From: JASGDN01 sp049841275
Lineage (GTDB): Bacteria > Chloroflexota > Chloroflexia > Thermomicrobiales > UBA6265
Assembly (NCBI GenBank): GCA_049841275.1
Contig: JASGDN010000088.1
Coordinates: 1 to 64,000, forward strand
Length of the DNA: 64,000 nt
Reading direction: 5' to 3'
Of the stretch, positions 25,501-34,824 are shown piece after piece. The stretch's first letter is position 1. Each line of letters starts with the position of its first letter. The notes under the pieces are model-generated. The model ran no database searches and was not told the DNA's origin. It saw only the letters and a list, made by a program, of their open reading frames with translations. The position numbers and the translations under genes were made by a program.

Positions 25501-28500
25501 CGGGGTTGCACCCCGTCTTCGGACGGGGTGAGGATTGAAACTGGCGAGAGCCCGATCCGGCGCTGATCTGGACCGGGTTGCACCCCGTCTTCGGACGGGG
25601 TGAGGATTGAAACGAAGTGGCAGCGATGACGCTTACCGCGTGCGGCGTTGGTTGCACCCCGTCTTCGGACGGGGTGAGGATTGAAACCTGAATACGCCGA
25701 GACCGGCACCGGGTTGGAGGGGTTGCACCCCGTCTTCGGACGGGGTGAGGATTGAAACTTCGTAGGATACGGAGCACGCGCACCGGGGATGACGCGTTGC
25801 ACCCCGTCTTCGGACGGGGTGAGGATTGAAACGTAACGTCGACGGTGACGGCGTTCCCGACGGCCGCGGTTGCACCCCGTCTTCGGACGGGGTGAGGATT
25901 GAAACCTTCCTGCTCGGGGACGGATTCCTGACCGTCCCCGGTTGCACCCCGTCTTCGGACGGGGTGAGGATTGAAACTCGAAGCGATCGACGAGGTTACG
26001 GAGCCGCTCGACGCGTTGCACCCCGTCTTCGGACGGGGTGAGGATTGAAACATGACAGCGTTCGCGTTATCGCAGGCATCTGCGAAGTTGCACCCCGTCT
26101 TCGGACGGGGTGAGGATTGAAACGGGTTCGGAATAATCGTGATCTTCGTCACAACGTCGTTGCACCCCGTCTTCGGACGGGGTGAGGATTGAAACAAGCA
26201 GTACGCGATCGACGGCTCGAAGACGACGAAGGTTGCACCCCGTCTTCGGACGGGGTGAGGATTGAAACGGGAAGGGGCGGATCGAATCCGTCGAGGTAAA
26301 GGGGGTTGCACCCCGTCTTCGGACGGGGTGAGGATTGAAACCCCGCAGGAGCGCGCCGCGCGCAAGGCAGAGCTGAAGTTGCACCCCGTCTTCGGACGGG
26401 GTGAGGATTGAAACCTCCGGATGGCGGTGCCCGGATACGAGATCAAGGTGTTGCACCCCGTCTTCGGACGGGGTGAGGATTGAAACTGCGGAACCGTTGT
26501 GCAGACCGGACGGTGGATCCAGGTTGCACCCCGTCTTCGGACGGGGTGAGGATTGAAACCCGGACGATACCTACGATGCCGCGCTGGCCAGTTAGTTGCA
26601 CCCCGTCTTCGGACGGGGTGAGGATTGAAACGCTGGTCGCGCTGGACGAGGGGTTGCCCGTGTCGTGGTTGCACCCCGTCTTCGGACGGGGTGAGGATTG
26701 AAACCTTCCAGGGTTGGGGCGCTGGCACTCCACCAGCGCCGTTGCACCCCGTCTTCGGACGGGGTGAGGATTGAAACGATCACAATATCGAAGGTGTTTG
26801 CGAGCGCCATCAGGTTGCACCCCGTCTTCGGACGGGGTGAGGATTGAAACCCGAAGCGGCTTCGGTCATGTCGGCGGCGATGAATCGTTGCACCCCGTCT
26901 TCGGACGGGGTGAGGATTGAAACTGTAATAATTTGAGCATGTTTCCGCTACGACGCCGTTGCACCCCGTCTTCGGACGGGGTGAGGATTGAAACCGCTAG
27001 GCCATTGATACCAAAGACTCCCCATTTAGCGTTGCACCCCGTCTTCGGACGGGGTGAGGATTGAAACTGAAGGGCCAGATCATGAACTTGGTAGACAAGT
27101 ACGTTGCACCCCGTCTTCGGACGGGGTGAGGATTGAAACAGCTACGTAAGCCGGACCATCTCCAAGACCGGGTGCGTTGCACCCCGTCTTCGGACGGGGT
27201 GAGGATTGAAACATCTATCAGGGCTCGGGTGTTTATACCAAGCTGGAGGTTGCACCCCGTCTTCGGACGGGGTGAGGATTGAAACTCGGTCGCAGGCACG
27301 CGGACATGCTCGGACCAAAAAGGTTGCACCCCGTCTTCGGACGGGGTGAGGATTGAAACACACCTACGACAGTCTGCCATTGCGCAGGTTATGAAGTTGC
27401 ACCCCGTCTTCGGACGGGGTGAGGATTGAAACTCGGAGATGAGGACGGATATAGCGAATCTGCCGGAACGTTGCACCCCGTCTTCGGACGGGGTGAGGAT
27501 TGAAACATAAGGGTGTTAGTAAGTCCTATCCCGTCGGAAAAGGTTGCACCCCGTCTTCGGACGGGGTGAGGATTGAAACATGAAGCGTCTTGCCCTCATC
27601 AATGGGATGGAAACCGTTGCACCCCGTCTTCGGACGGGGTGAGGATTGAAACATCACCAACCGGTGCCGCGTCCGCCTTATCATCCGTGTTGCACCCCGT
27701 CTTCGGACGGGGTGAGGATTGAAACTGACATCTCTGTCCACCATATCTACGGCGGCGGCACCTGTTGCACCCCGTCTTCGGACGGGGTGAGGATTGAAAC
27801 CATGTCTAGTTCGTTACTCATACCGGGTAGCTTCACGTTGCACCCCGTCTTCGGACGGGGTGAGGATTGAAACCTCCCATCACGAGAAAGATACTCGCAA
27901 CGGCAGCAACGTTGCACCCCGTCTTCGGACGGGGTGAGGATTGAAACTGCCACTCCTGGAGAAGCTGTGTAACGGTTCCCTCTGGTTGCACCCCGTCTTC
28001 GGACGGGGTGAGGATTGAAACAATCTGTTGGAGCGACAATACAAGGTTCGATAGCAACGGTTGCACCCCGTCTTCGGACGGGGTGAGGATTGAAACCGGT
28101 ATAACGTGACGGATACCCCGTACGAACTTGGTCGTTGCACCCCGTCTTCGGACGGGGTGAGGATTGAAACTTGCCGTATTGCGTGACATTCGCGAACTCC
28201 TGAACACGTTGCACCCCGTCTTCGGACGGGGTGAGGATTGAAACATCTCCCATATGAACTAGCTATGCTCACACCCTAGTTGCACCCCGTCTTCGGACGG
28301 GGTGAGGATTGAAACCACTGGGTTGATGGGACGGATTTTGACATCTCTGTGTTGCACCCCGTCTTCGGACGGGGTGAGGATTGAAACCCTCTCAAAGGGA
28401 AAGAAAACCCAGCCGACAGCATCGTTGCACCCCGTCTTCGGACGGGGTGAGGATTGAAACCCCATCATTTGCCGCATAGACCGGCGTCATTTTATCGTTG

Positions 28501-28976
28501 CACCCCGTCTTCGGACGGGGTGAGGATTGAAACTCGTGATGGGAGGAAATGACAAGCTACAAGCGGTTTGGTTGCACCCCGTCTTCGGACGGGGTGAGGA
28601 TTGAAACATCGCGGGACAACAGGCGGAAACGGGACTCAGGCCGGGTTGCACCCCGTCTTCGGACGGGGTGAGGATTGAAACACAGAAGTTTATGGGCATC
28701 TTTGGGAAGATGCAGTACGTTGCACCCCGTCTTCGGACGGGGTGAGGATTGAAACCTTATGTCCAAATCGTGTATGCAGATGGACGGGAAAGTTGCACCC
28801 CGTCTTCGGACGGGGTGAGGATTGAAACATCGCTGAACCGTCCGGCGTCGTGGTTGATCGCTGCGTTGCACCCCGTCTTCGGACGGGGTGAGGATTGAAA
28901 CAAGGGGTTCGGCTCGGCGATGGCGTCGCTGGTACGGGGGTTGCACCCCGCCTTCGGGCGGGGTGATCATGAATCG
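22509..28976 (+). CRISPR. CRISPR array 2: 89 repeats, 88 spacers, no adjacent cas genes
   Basis: Repeats of 37 bp begin at 22509 and recur every 71-75 bp to 28865, followed by a degenerate last copy at 28940-28976. The repeat begins GTTGCACCCC and ends GAGGATTGAAAC. Its centre is a perfect 9-bp stem, CACCCCGTC against GACGGGGTG, closed by a TTCG tetraloop. All internal copies I read are identical; spacers are about 33-38 bp. The sequence differs from array 1 except for the shared handle GGATTGAAAC. No cas gene lies within 14 kb on the left, or on the right to the window end, so the effector may be the I-C complex or one outside the window. Confidence 0.98.
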
Positions 28977-28986
28977 GTGCGCGTGT

Positions 28987-29106
28987 TTACAGGACGACCA
29001 TCAGCCACAGAATACCGGTACCAACAAGAATGCCCGTCGATATGACTGGCCATGACTTGCGCAACAGCCAGATACCGGCCAGGAAGATGAGAAGTCGTCG
29101 GCTCAT
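28987..29106 (-). CDS. Possible small membrane protein, 39 residues
   Basis: A short frame from ATG at 29106 to TAA at 28987 encodes a hydrophobic peptide, beginning MSRRLLIFLAGIWLL and ending GTGILWLMVVL, that could form two short membrane segments. Basic residues at the N-terminus fit an inside-positive orientation. Only a weak purine stretch, GAGCAGG, lies upstream. It abuts the end of CRISPR array 2. No homologue is recognised and it may not be expressed. Confidence 0.35.
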   Translation of the reverse strand: MSRRLLIFLAGIWLLRKSWPVISTGILVGTGILWLMVVL

Positions 29107-29289
29107 GGGGCATTGCCTGCTCGATACGTGATTTGTTTGCGACTATCTGCTTTGCCGGGAACGAGTATAGCCGTTACAGCCTGTCAGCAAGCGGGACGAT
29201 GTGAGGCGGTTCGGTCTGGAAAACCGGGGGGTGTCGATGGGGGCCCTGTTCTCCGGAGACTGGCAATCACGAGCGGGAAGGATGCTGCC

Positions 29290-29652
29290 ATGCGATTCAT
29301 CAAGCGTTTCGTGCCAGACGCCGTGACGGTCCTCAGCGGGCCACGTCCTCCCGATCCCCTCTGCTTTCCCAGCGACCACCTGCAGATCCTGTGCAACAGT
29401 TCCGATACGCCGTGGGTCGATCCCGGCGTTCATTTCCATGAAGCGAGCGATGAAGCCTATCTCGTCTTGCAGGGAACGATGACGCTGCAGATCGATGGAG
29501 AACTGGTGGTTGTCGGGGCAGGGGAGATCTGCTTCGTGGCGGCGATGGTTCCCCATGCGGTCGTGCACGTGGATACACCGTATCGCGGATTTGTCATCCG
29601 GGCACCGGCCTTGCAGGACAAGGTCTACGAGATCGGTACCGACGCCGAGTAG
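29290..29652 (+). CDS. Cupin domain protein
   Basis: This 120-residue single cupin has metal-ligand motif 1, GVHFHEASDEAYLVLQG (residues about 47-63), and motif 2, FVAAMVPHAVVHVD. Such small cupins bind a metal and act as isomerases, dioxygenases or ligand sensors. The substrate is not predictable. The ATG at 29290 has GGAAGG about 8 nt upstream. It converges on a Gfo/Idh/MocA gene and shares a terminator hairpin with it. Confidence 0.85.
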   Translation: MRFIKRFVPDAVTVLSGPRPPDPLCFPSDHLQILCNSSDTPWVDPGVHFHEASDEAYLVLQGTMTLQIDGELVVVGAGEICFVAAMVPHAVVHVDTPYRGFVIRAPALQDKVYEIGTDAE

Positions 29653-29659
29653 CAAACGA

Positions 29660-29690
29660 CACGGGGAGTGGTGCTGCACCGCTCCCCGTG
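29660..29690. terminator. Bidirectional terminator hairpin between convergent genes
   Basis: CACGGGGAGTGGTG and its near-perfect complement CACCGCTCCCCGTG fold around a 3-nt loop (14 bp, one G-T pair). It sits between the stop codons of the cupin gene (plus) and the oxidoreductase gene (minus). Confidence 0.65.
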
Positions 29691-29721
29691 GACGTTGCCC
29701 GACCACCGGACGCGTGGTGCG

Positions 29722-30759
29722 TTATGTCACGATCACCGGTTCCGGCTGGCCAGATAGCGATGACTTCGCCGCTGCCTCCATCAAGGCCACGCTGCCGAGG
29801 TTGTTCGGTCCCCAGGTCTCCGCCATCGGGCCGCCGTTGATCGCGTTGGCGAACGCCTGCAACCCTGCCGACCGGCCCCAGAGGTCCATCTTCTCCAGCT
29901 CGACCGGCTTGGCCGCTTCGCCTCGCTTCCGCAGGGAGAGGCGGTCGCCTTCCGCGCCAACCTGGCCGCCCTCGCGGGAGGAGAAGCGGATCTCGCCCGT
30001 CTCCCCCACGATCGCCCAGTCACCGCCCCAGCTTGTCGGCTCGCCGGCGCTGATCCAGCTGCCCCGGTAACTCACGACCAGGCCGCTTTCCATCTCGATG
30101 ATGATCGCGGCAGCGCCCTCCTGCTCGAACTTGCTCCAGCCTGGCTTCAGGGGACGCGCGTAGACCGTCCTGGCGTCCTGGCCGGTTACCTTCCGGATCA
30201 GGTCGAAGTGGTGGATGGCCATGTCGAAGATCAGCGGATGGTGCATGACATAGTGACGTCCCCCTGCCGCACCATCATTTGCCCACTTCCGGAAATCGAT
30301 CTCGATCACGGATGGTTCGCCGATTGCCCCGTCTGCCAGCAGCTTCTGCGCTGCACGCGGTGCCGGGTAGAAGCGGTAGTTCTGGCTGACCTGGATGATC
30401 TTTCCCAGTGCTTCCGCCCGCTCGACCGCCTGCTTTGCTTCGGCTGCGCTTTCGGAGAACGGTTTCTCCACCAGGACGTGCTTGCCCGCCTCCATTGCCT
30501 GGATCGACAACGGCACATGCGCCCCCGCCGGTGCGGTCACCAGCACGGCGTCCGACTCCACCGCCGCCAGCGCATCGTCCAGTGTGAGGAAGCACATCGC
30601 GTCCGGAAGATCGAGCGCCTTCTGTGCTTTCCGCAGCGTCGGCTCGTGTCCGTCCACGATTGCCGTCCGTTCGACATCCTTTACTGGCGGGATCGCGTTC
30701 TTTTCCCAGTCGCCGCCCCAGCCGCCGACGCCAACGTGGATCAACTTCACAACACTCAT
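29722..30759 (-). CDS. Gfo/Idh/MocA family oxidoreductase
   Basis: The 345-residue protein has an N-terminal Rossmann fold (LIHVGVGGWGGDWEKN), then the family motif EAGKHVLVEKPFSESAAEAK with the conserved EKP near residue 94, and a C-terminal alpha/beta substrate domain. HHPLIFDMAIHHFDLIRK carries the usual Asp/His catalytic pair. These NAD(P)-dependent enzymes act on sugars and inositols. The start at 30759 is set by the Rossmann strand. It diverges from a second oxidoreductase of the same family across a 293-bp region and may share its regulation. Confidence 0.9.
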   Translation of the reverse strand: MSVVKLIHVGVGGWGGDWEKNAIPPVKDVERTAIVDGHEPTLRKAQKALDLPDAMCFLTLDDALAAVESDAVLVTAPAGAHVPLSIQAMEAGKHVLVEKPFSESAAEAKQAVERAEALGKIIQVSQNYRFYPAPRAAQKLLADGAIGEPSVIEIDFRKWANDGAAGGRHYVMHHPLIFDMAIHHFDLIRKVTGQDARTVYARPLKPGWSKFEQEGAAAIIIEMESGLVVSYRGSWISAGEPTSWGGDWAIVGETGEIRFSSREGGQVGAEGDRLSLRKRGEAAKPVELEKMDLWGRSAGLQAFANAINGGPMAETWGPNNLGSVALMEAAAKSSLSGQPEPVIVT

Positions 30760-31052
30760 GAACAACTCCATCTCGACATCATGCCGGTGATTTCCGGTAG
30801 GCCCGCCTGTCTTGCCCTGCCCGGTGCGAACGATCCACACGGTACACCCATCGTCTGTTCCCGGCCAGAGGGGTGAGGGGATGGCCGGGTTGCATGTGCT
30901 TGTCACGGCTGAGGAAACCAGTGCATCATGCTTGCATCTGACGATCATGAGAGCGGTTTCATGATCTCTGCATGCGGGAGCGCGTGACGAGCAGTGTATG
31001 TGCGCCATCAAGGCAGATGGTGCATCGAGCCAGCAGGGGAGAGACAGTATCG

Positions 31053-32150
31053 ATGGGTGAGCAGCGGAAAACGGGGATCGGCATCGTTGGGGCCGGGGTG
31101 ATCTCCAAGATCTACCTCCAGAACCTCAACACCGTCTTCAAGAACACGCGTGTCGTCGGGATCGCCGACATCATCCCGGAAGCCGCCCAGGCGCGCGCCG
31201 AGGAGTTCGGCGTCCTTGCGTTGCCGGTGGACGAGTTGCTGGCGCATCCGGAGGTGGAGATCGTCCTCAACCTCACGATTCCGGCCGCCCACGCGGAGAT
31301 CGCCGCGAAGGCGATTGCGCTCGGCAAGTCCGCCTACAACGAGAAGCCGCTTGCAACCGAGCGCGCCGATGGCAAGCAACTGCTGGCGGACGCGAAGGCG
31401 AAGGGCGTGCTCGTCGGGGCGGCGCCGGACACCTTCCTCGGCGGTGGCCTGCAGACGGCTCGCAAGGCGATCGACGATGGGCTGATCGGCACGCCGATCG
31501 GCGTCGATGCCCACATGCTGAACCACGGCATGGAGGCCTGGCATCCGAATCCGTTCTTCTTCTTCCAGCCGGGCGCCGGACCGCTGTTCGATGTCGGTGT
31601 CTACTACATCACTGCGCTGGCCGCCATCCTCGGTCCGTTCGCGTCCGTGGCCGCACAGGCCAGCATCAGCTTCCCGGAGCGCACGGTCGGCACCGGCCCG
31701 AAGGCCGGCGAGAAGGTTCCGGTCAACACGCCTACCTATATCTCCGGCGCCATTGCCTTCGAGAACGGCGTCATCGGCACGATGACCGCCTCGTTCGATG
31801 TCTATGAGACGCAGAACGCCTGGCTGACGATCTACGGCACCGAGGGTACGTTGCGCCTGCCGGACCCGAACACGTTCGGCGGTCCGGTCCAGCTCCTTCG
31901 CAGTGGCGAGCGCGAGTGGGAGGACGTGCCGGTGACCTTCGACTTCACGAAGGATTCGCGCGGTCTGGGGATCTCGGATTTCGCGCGGGCGATCAAGGAG
32001 GGCTACACGCCGCGCGCCAGCGGCGAGATGGCCTATCACGTGCTCGACACGATGCACGCCTTCCTCGATTCCGCTGCCTCCGGCCAGCGGGTCGAGGTGG
32101 AGAGCACGTTCGAGCGCCCGCCGCTGCGCAGCGAGCAGTTCGAGTCGTAG
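31053..32150 (+). CDS. Gfo/Idh/MocA family oxidoreductase
   Basis: The 365-residue protein has the nucleotide-binding motif GIVGAGVISKIYLQN, the motif GKSAYNEKPLATERADGKQL (EKP near residue 95) and catalytic-domain blocks GAAPDTFLGGGLQTARKAID and FDVGVYYITALAAILG. GGGG replaces the more usual loop after DTFLG. It is closely similar to the gene at 32477-33589 (both share EFGVxAL, VLNLTIPAAH, PDTFLGxGLQT and RLPDPNTFGGPVQ), so the two arose by tandem duplication. The start at 31053 follows GGGGAG. A sugar dehydrogenase role is likely but the substrate is unknown. Confidence 0.9.
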   Translation: MGEQRKTGIGIVGAGVISKIYLQNLNTVFKNTRVVGIADIIPEAAQARAEEFGVLALPVDELLAHPEVEIVLNLTIPAAHAEIAAKAIALGKSAYNEKPLATERADGKQLLADAKAKGVLVGAAPDTFLGGGLQTARKAIDDGLIGTPIGVDAHMLNHGMEAWHPNPFFFFQPGAGPLFDVGVYYITALAAILGPFASVAAQASISFPERTVGTGPKAGEKVPVNTPTYISGAIAFENGVIGTMTASFDVYETQNAWLTIYGTEGTLRLPDPNTFGGPVQLLRSGEREWEDVPVTFDFTKDSRGLGISDFARAIKEGYTPRASGEMAYHVLDTMHAFLDSAASGQRVEVESTFERPPLRSEQFES

Positions 32151-32194
32151 CGGGCTCTTGGTAGCGCAGGGCTATCCGCGCTGGAATGCATGAC

Positions 32195-32230
32195 GAGGCG
32201 GCCCTCCGGTAAGGGGGCCGCCTCGTTGTT
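32195..32230 (+). terminator. Terminator-like hairpin after the second oxidoreductase gene
   Basis: GAGGCGGCCC (32195-32204) pairs with GGGCCGCCTC (32215-32224), followed by GTTGTTTG. It ends transcription of the gene at 31053. The remaining 32231-32476 holds no gene, only presumed promoter sequence for the next oxidoreductase. Confidence 0.6.
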
Positions 32231-32476
32231 TGCCACCCTGGGCATCAGCGGAACAGGCTTGTTGTTGACGATTCCCGACTGGATTGGGTGGATGGCGTTG
32301 GGTCCCGTTCGGAAACGAATCGACGCCGTCGTGGCGGATTCGGTCCCGGTTACGGTCGTGAGGTCTTCTGGCGTTGACGTTCGTGGATGGGGCCGACATG
32401 ATGCGTTCATTGCGCCGAAGGTGAGCGGTGGCCAATGGATGGGTCGCTGCATTCGATGTTCGTGGAGGAGAGATCT

Positions 32477-33589
32477 GTGGCCCATTCGAACCTGTCAGCA
32501 CCGGTTGGCGTCGGTGTCATCGGCGCTGGCGTGATTTCCCAGATCTACCTGAAGAACCTCACGACGCGATTTTCGGGCGTTCGGGTCGTTGGCGTGGCGG
32601 ACATCATCCCGGAGGCTGCCAAGGCGCGGGCCGGGGAGTTCGGCGTGGCGGCGCTGACGCTCGACGATCTGCTGGCGCATCCGGAGATCGGGATCGTCCT
32701 CAACCTCACGATTCCGGCAGCGCACTACTCCGTCGCCATGCAGGCGATTGCGGCGGGCAAGGCGGTCTACAACGAGAAGCCGCTGGCCGGGGAAGTCGGG
32801 CAAGGCCAGGAGCTTCTGGACGCTGCGAAGGCCGCCGGAGTGCTCGTTGGCGGCGCGCCGGATACCTTCCTCGGCGCGGGGTTGCAGACGGTTCGGAGGT
32901 TGATCGACGAGGGGGCGATCGGCGTGCCGGTGGCGGCATCCGGCGCGATGCTCAGCAGCGGGCACGAGTCGTGGCACCCGAACCCGGCGTTCTACTACCA
33001 GCCGGGCGCCGGGCCAATGCTGGACATGGGTCCGTATTATGTCACAGCGCTGGTGAGCATCTTGGGGTCGGTAAAGCGGGTGGCGTCGCTGGCGCGCGCG
33101 AGCTTCCCCACGCGCACGATCACGAGCGAGCCGCGCAAGGGCGAGATTATCGAGGTGAACACGCCCTCGCACATCGCCGCGCTGCTGGAGTTCGCAGACG
33201 GGCCGATCGGCTCGCTGACGACGAGCTTCGATACGTGGGATACCGATCATAGCCTGTTGACGATCTACGGATCGGCGGGGTCGATCCGGTTGCCAGACCC
33301 GAATACCTTCGGCGGCCCGGTCCAGGTGATGCGGGCGGAGAATCCGCGGGAGAAGCGGTGGGAGGACGTGCCGCTGGATGAGGGCTATGCGGACAACTCG
33401 CGCGGGCTTGGGGTGGCCGATCTGGCGCGCGCGGTGCGTACCGGGCAGGCGCCGCGTGCAAGCGGCGAGATGGCCTTCCACGTCCTGGAGGTGATGCACG
33501 CGACACTCACCTCCGGCGAACGCGGCGAGCACATCGCGATCGGGAGTACGATGGAGCGTCCGGCGCCGCTGGAGCTGGCGGGCCTGTAG
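32477..33589 (+). CDS. Gfo/Idh/MocA family oxidoreductase, paralogue of the preceding gene
   Basis: The 370-residue protein has GVIGAGVISQIYLKN for dinucleotide binding, GKAVYNEKPLAGEVGQGQEL, and GGAPDTFLGAGLQTVRRLID. It aligns along its whole length with the gene at 31053-32150. The start is taken as GTG at 32477 because GGAGGAGAG lies 5-6 nt upstream, although ATGs at 32435 and 32456 keep the frame open. It ends 19 bp from the convergent brnA gene. Confidence 0.88.
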   Translation: MAHSNLSAPVGVGVIGAGVISQIYLKNLTTRFSGVRVVGVADIIPEAAKARAGEFGVAALTLDDLLAHPEIGIVLNLTIPAAHYSVAMQAIAAGKAVYNEKPLAGEVGQGQELLDAAKAAGVLVGGAPDTFLGAGLQTVRRLIDEGAIGVPVAASGAMLSSGHESWHPNPAFYYQPGAGPMLDMGPYYVTALVSILGSVKRVASLARASFPTRTITSEPRKGEIIEVNTPSHIAALLEFADGPIGSLTTSFDTWDTDHSLLTIYGSAGSIRLPDPNTFGGPVQVMRAENPREKRWEDVPLDEGYADNSRGLGVADLARAVRTGQAPRASGEMAFHVLEVMHATLTSGERGEHIAIGSTMERPAPLELAGL

Positions 33590-33608
33590 CCGGAACCAGC
33601 CGCACGGA

Positions 33609-33995
33609 TCAGGCGGTCTTGCGGTGGTTGTGGTCCGCGTCGTCCTGTTCACCGGCTTCGTGGGCATCCATGTAGGCTCGGAGCACGGCGTTCATCGCGG
33701 TCTGGTATTTGGGATAGCGGCGCCGGAACCAGGCGATCACGTCGGCATCGAGCGGGACCAATGCTTCGTCCGCGCCCGGTTGCATGTATGGGTTGCGGAC
33801 TGCCTGGGCGAGTTGCTCGTTGGTCAGCGGCGGAATGTCCGAGAAGTCGATCTCGTCGTCGGTGAGCGCATCGATCGCGGCGAGTTCGCGTTGGTACGCG
33901 TCCGATCCGATGTAGGGATCATCGTCCCAGTTCGTATGCCCGACGCTCACGAGGGGCTGCTTTTCGGGCGGAGATGATGCGGATCGTTGTGTCAT
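33609..33995 (-). CDS. brnA: BrnA-type antitoxin (copy 1)
   Basis: This 128-residue protein has the BrnA pattern: an N-terminal disordered region with DDEIDFSDIPPLTNEQLA, then a C-terminal DNA-binding ribbon-helix-helix, VPLDADVIAWFRRRYPKYQT then AMNAVLRAYMD. BrnA neutralises the RNase toxin BrnT and represses the operon. The start at 33995 follows GGGAGG by 6 nt and overlaps the 3' end of the brnT gene by 77 nt. It is the last gene of a four-gene minus-strand unit. Confidence 0.9.
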   Translation of the reverse strand: MTQRSASSPPEKQPLVSVGHTNWDDDPYIGSDAYQRELAAIDALTDDEIDFSDIPPLTNEQLAQAVRNPYMQPGADEALVPLDADVIAWFRRRYPKYQTAMNAVLRAYMDAHEAGEQDDADHNHRKTA

Positions 33996-34203
33996 GGCTG
34001 TCCTCCCGGACGGTATGAACGACGATGTAGAGGCGATGATCGGGGCTCCTGCCAATGATGTGCCATCGTTCCTCACCGTCGACAACGCGGTCGGGCACGA
34101 GAATCGCGAACGGGTCGTCGAATACGAAACGAACGTTCTCGAAGGTAACCTGGTGCTTGATCAGGTTGGTGCGGGCCTTTTCCGGGTCCCACTCGAAGCG
34201 CAT
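33919..34203 (-). CDS. brnT: BrnT-type RNase toxin (copy 1)
   Basis: This 94-residue protein begins with the BrnT signature MRFEWDPEKARTNLIKHQVT, followed by FEVRFVFDDPFA-like and RWHIIGRS segments and the terminal IRIISARKAAPRERRAYE. BrnT is a ribonuclease with a RelE-like fold that inhibits translation. The gene has AAGGAG 8 nt upstream and starts 33 nt after brnA copy 2 ends, so both modules are on one transcript. Confidence 0.93.
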   Translation of the reverse strand: MRFEWDPEKARTNLIKHQVTFENVRFVFDDPFAILVPDRVVDGEERWHIIGRSPDHRLYIVVHTVREDSHDTTIRIISARKAAPRERRAYELGR

Positions 34204-34236
34204 CGAGACGCTCCTTCAGCCGAACATCGAACACGA

Positions 34237-34605
34237 TCAGGCGGTCTTGCGAAGGTCCTCGTCGCGGGTGTCCTGCGTCTCGTCGTGGGATTCCATGTAG
34301 GCGCGGAGGGCGGCGTTCATGGCGGTCTGGTACTTCGGGTATCGTTGCCGGAACCAGGCGATGGTGTCGGCATCGAGCCTGAGCGTTATCTGGTCCTTGC
34401 GCGGACGGGTGAACATGCCGAACTGGGCATTTGCGATCTGGTCCTCGGTCCACTCCGGAATGTCGGAGAGATCGATATCCTCATCGCGGATCGTTGCGTT
34501 GACCTCGTCGACGTAGGCGTACTGCTTTCGCAGCCGCTCGATATCGCGCTCGCTCAGGTCCGGTTGCGTGACGTACCGAGATGATTCGGATGATGGTTTC
34601 GCCAT
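34237..34605 (-). CDS. brnA: BrnA-type antitoxin (copy 2)
   Basis: The 122-residue protein has the same arrangement as copy 1: an acidic IDLSDIPEWTEDQIANAQ region and the C-terminal DNA-binding segment LRLDADTIAWFRQRYPKYQT then AMNAALRAYMESH. The shared YPKYQTAMNA core shows that the two modules are duplicates. The start at 34605 follows AAGGA by about 10 nt and lies inside the last 125 bp of the cognate brnT gene. Confidence 0.9.
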   Translation of the reverse strand: MAKPSSESSRYVTQPDLSERDIERLRKQYAYVDEVNATIRDEDIDLSDIPEWTEDQIANAQFGMFTRPRKDQITLRLDADTIAWFRQRYPKYQTAMNAALRAYMESHDETQDTRDEDLRKTA

Positions 34606-34813
34606 CCAGAGCGGTCCTTTCAGTGAAGACGATTGTCAGCATGGATCCCCATGGGAGGCAGGCCGTAGCCAGCCAGCGATCTTCGTCATACTCCCTGTCA
34701 TCGATGCGGATGTAGTGGAGCGGGTCGTCGAACGCCATCCGCGCATAGTCAAAGGGGACGCCGTGCTTGATCTCATTTGCCTGAGCCTTCTCGGGGTCCC
34801 ATTCGAAGCGCAT
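34481..34813 (-). CDS. brnT: BrnT-type RNase toxin (copy 2)
   Basis: The 110-residue protein opens MRFEWDPEKAQANEIKHGV and has DRWLATACLPWGSMLTIVFT and the BrnT end motif IRIISVRHATGPERARY. A basic tail of about 18 residues (VRLRRRGQRNDPR at the end) is longer than in copy 1 and overlaps brnA. It is the first gene of the four-gene unit; its AGGAG ribosome site touches the palindromic operator upstream. Confidence 0.92.
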   Translation of the reverse strand: MRFEWDPEKAQANEIKHGVPFDYARMAFDDPLHYIRIDDREYDEDRWLATACLPWGSMLTIVFTERTALDGETIIRIISVRHATGPERARYRAAAKAVRLRRRGQRNDPR

Positions 34814-34824
34814 TCGCCTGCTCC

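Noticed and set aside
34131..34138. GAACGTTC as a second LexA box
   Set aside because: It lacks the 4-bp spacer and lies inside the brnT coding sequence.
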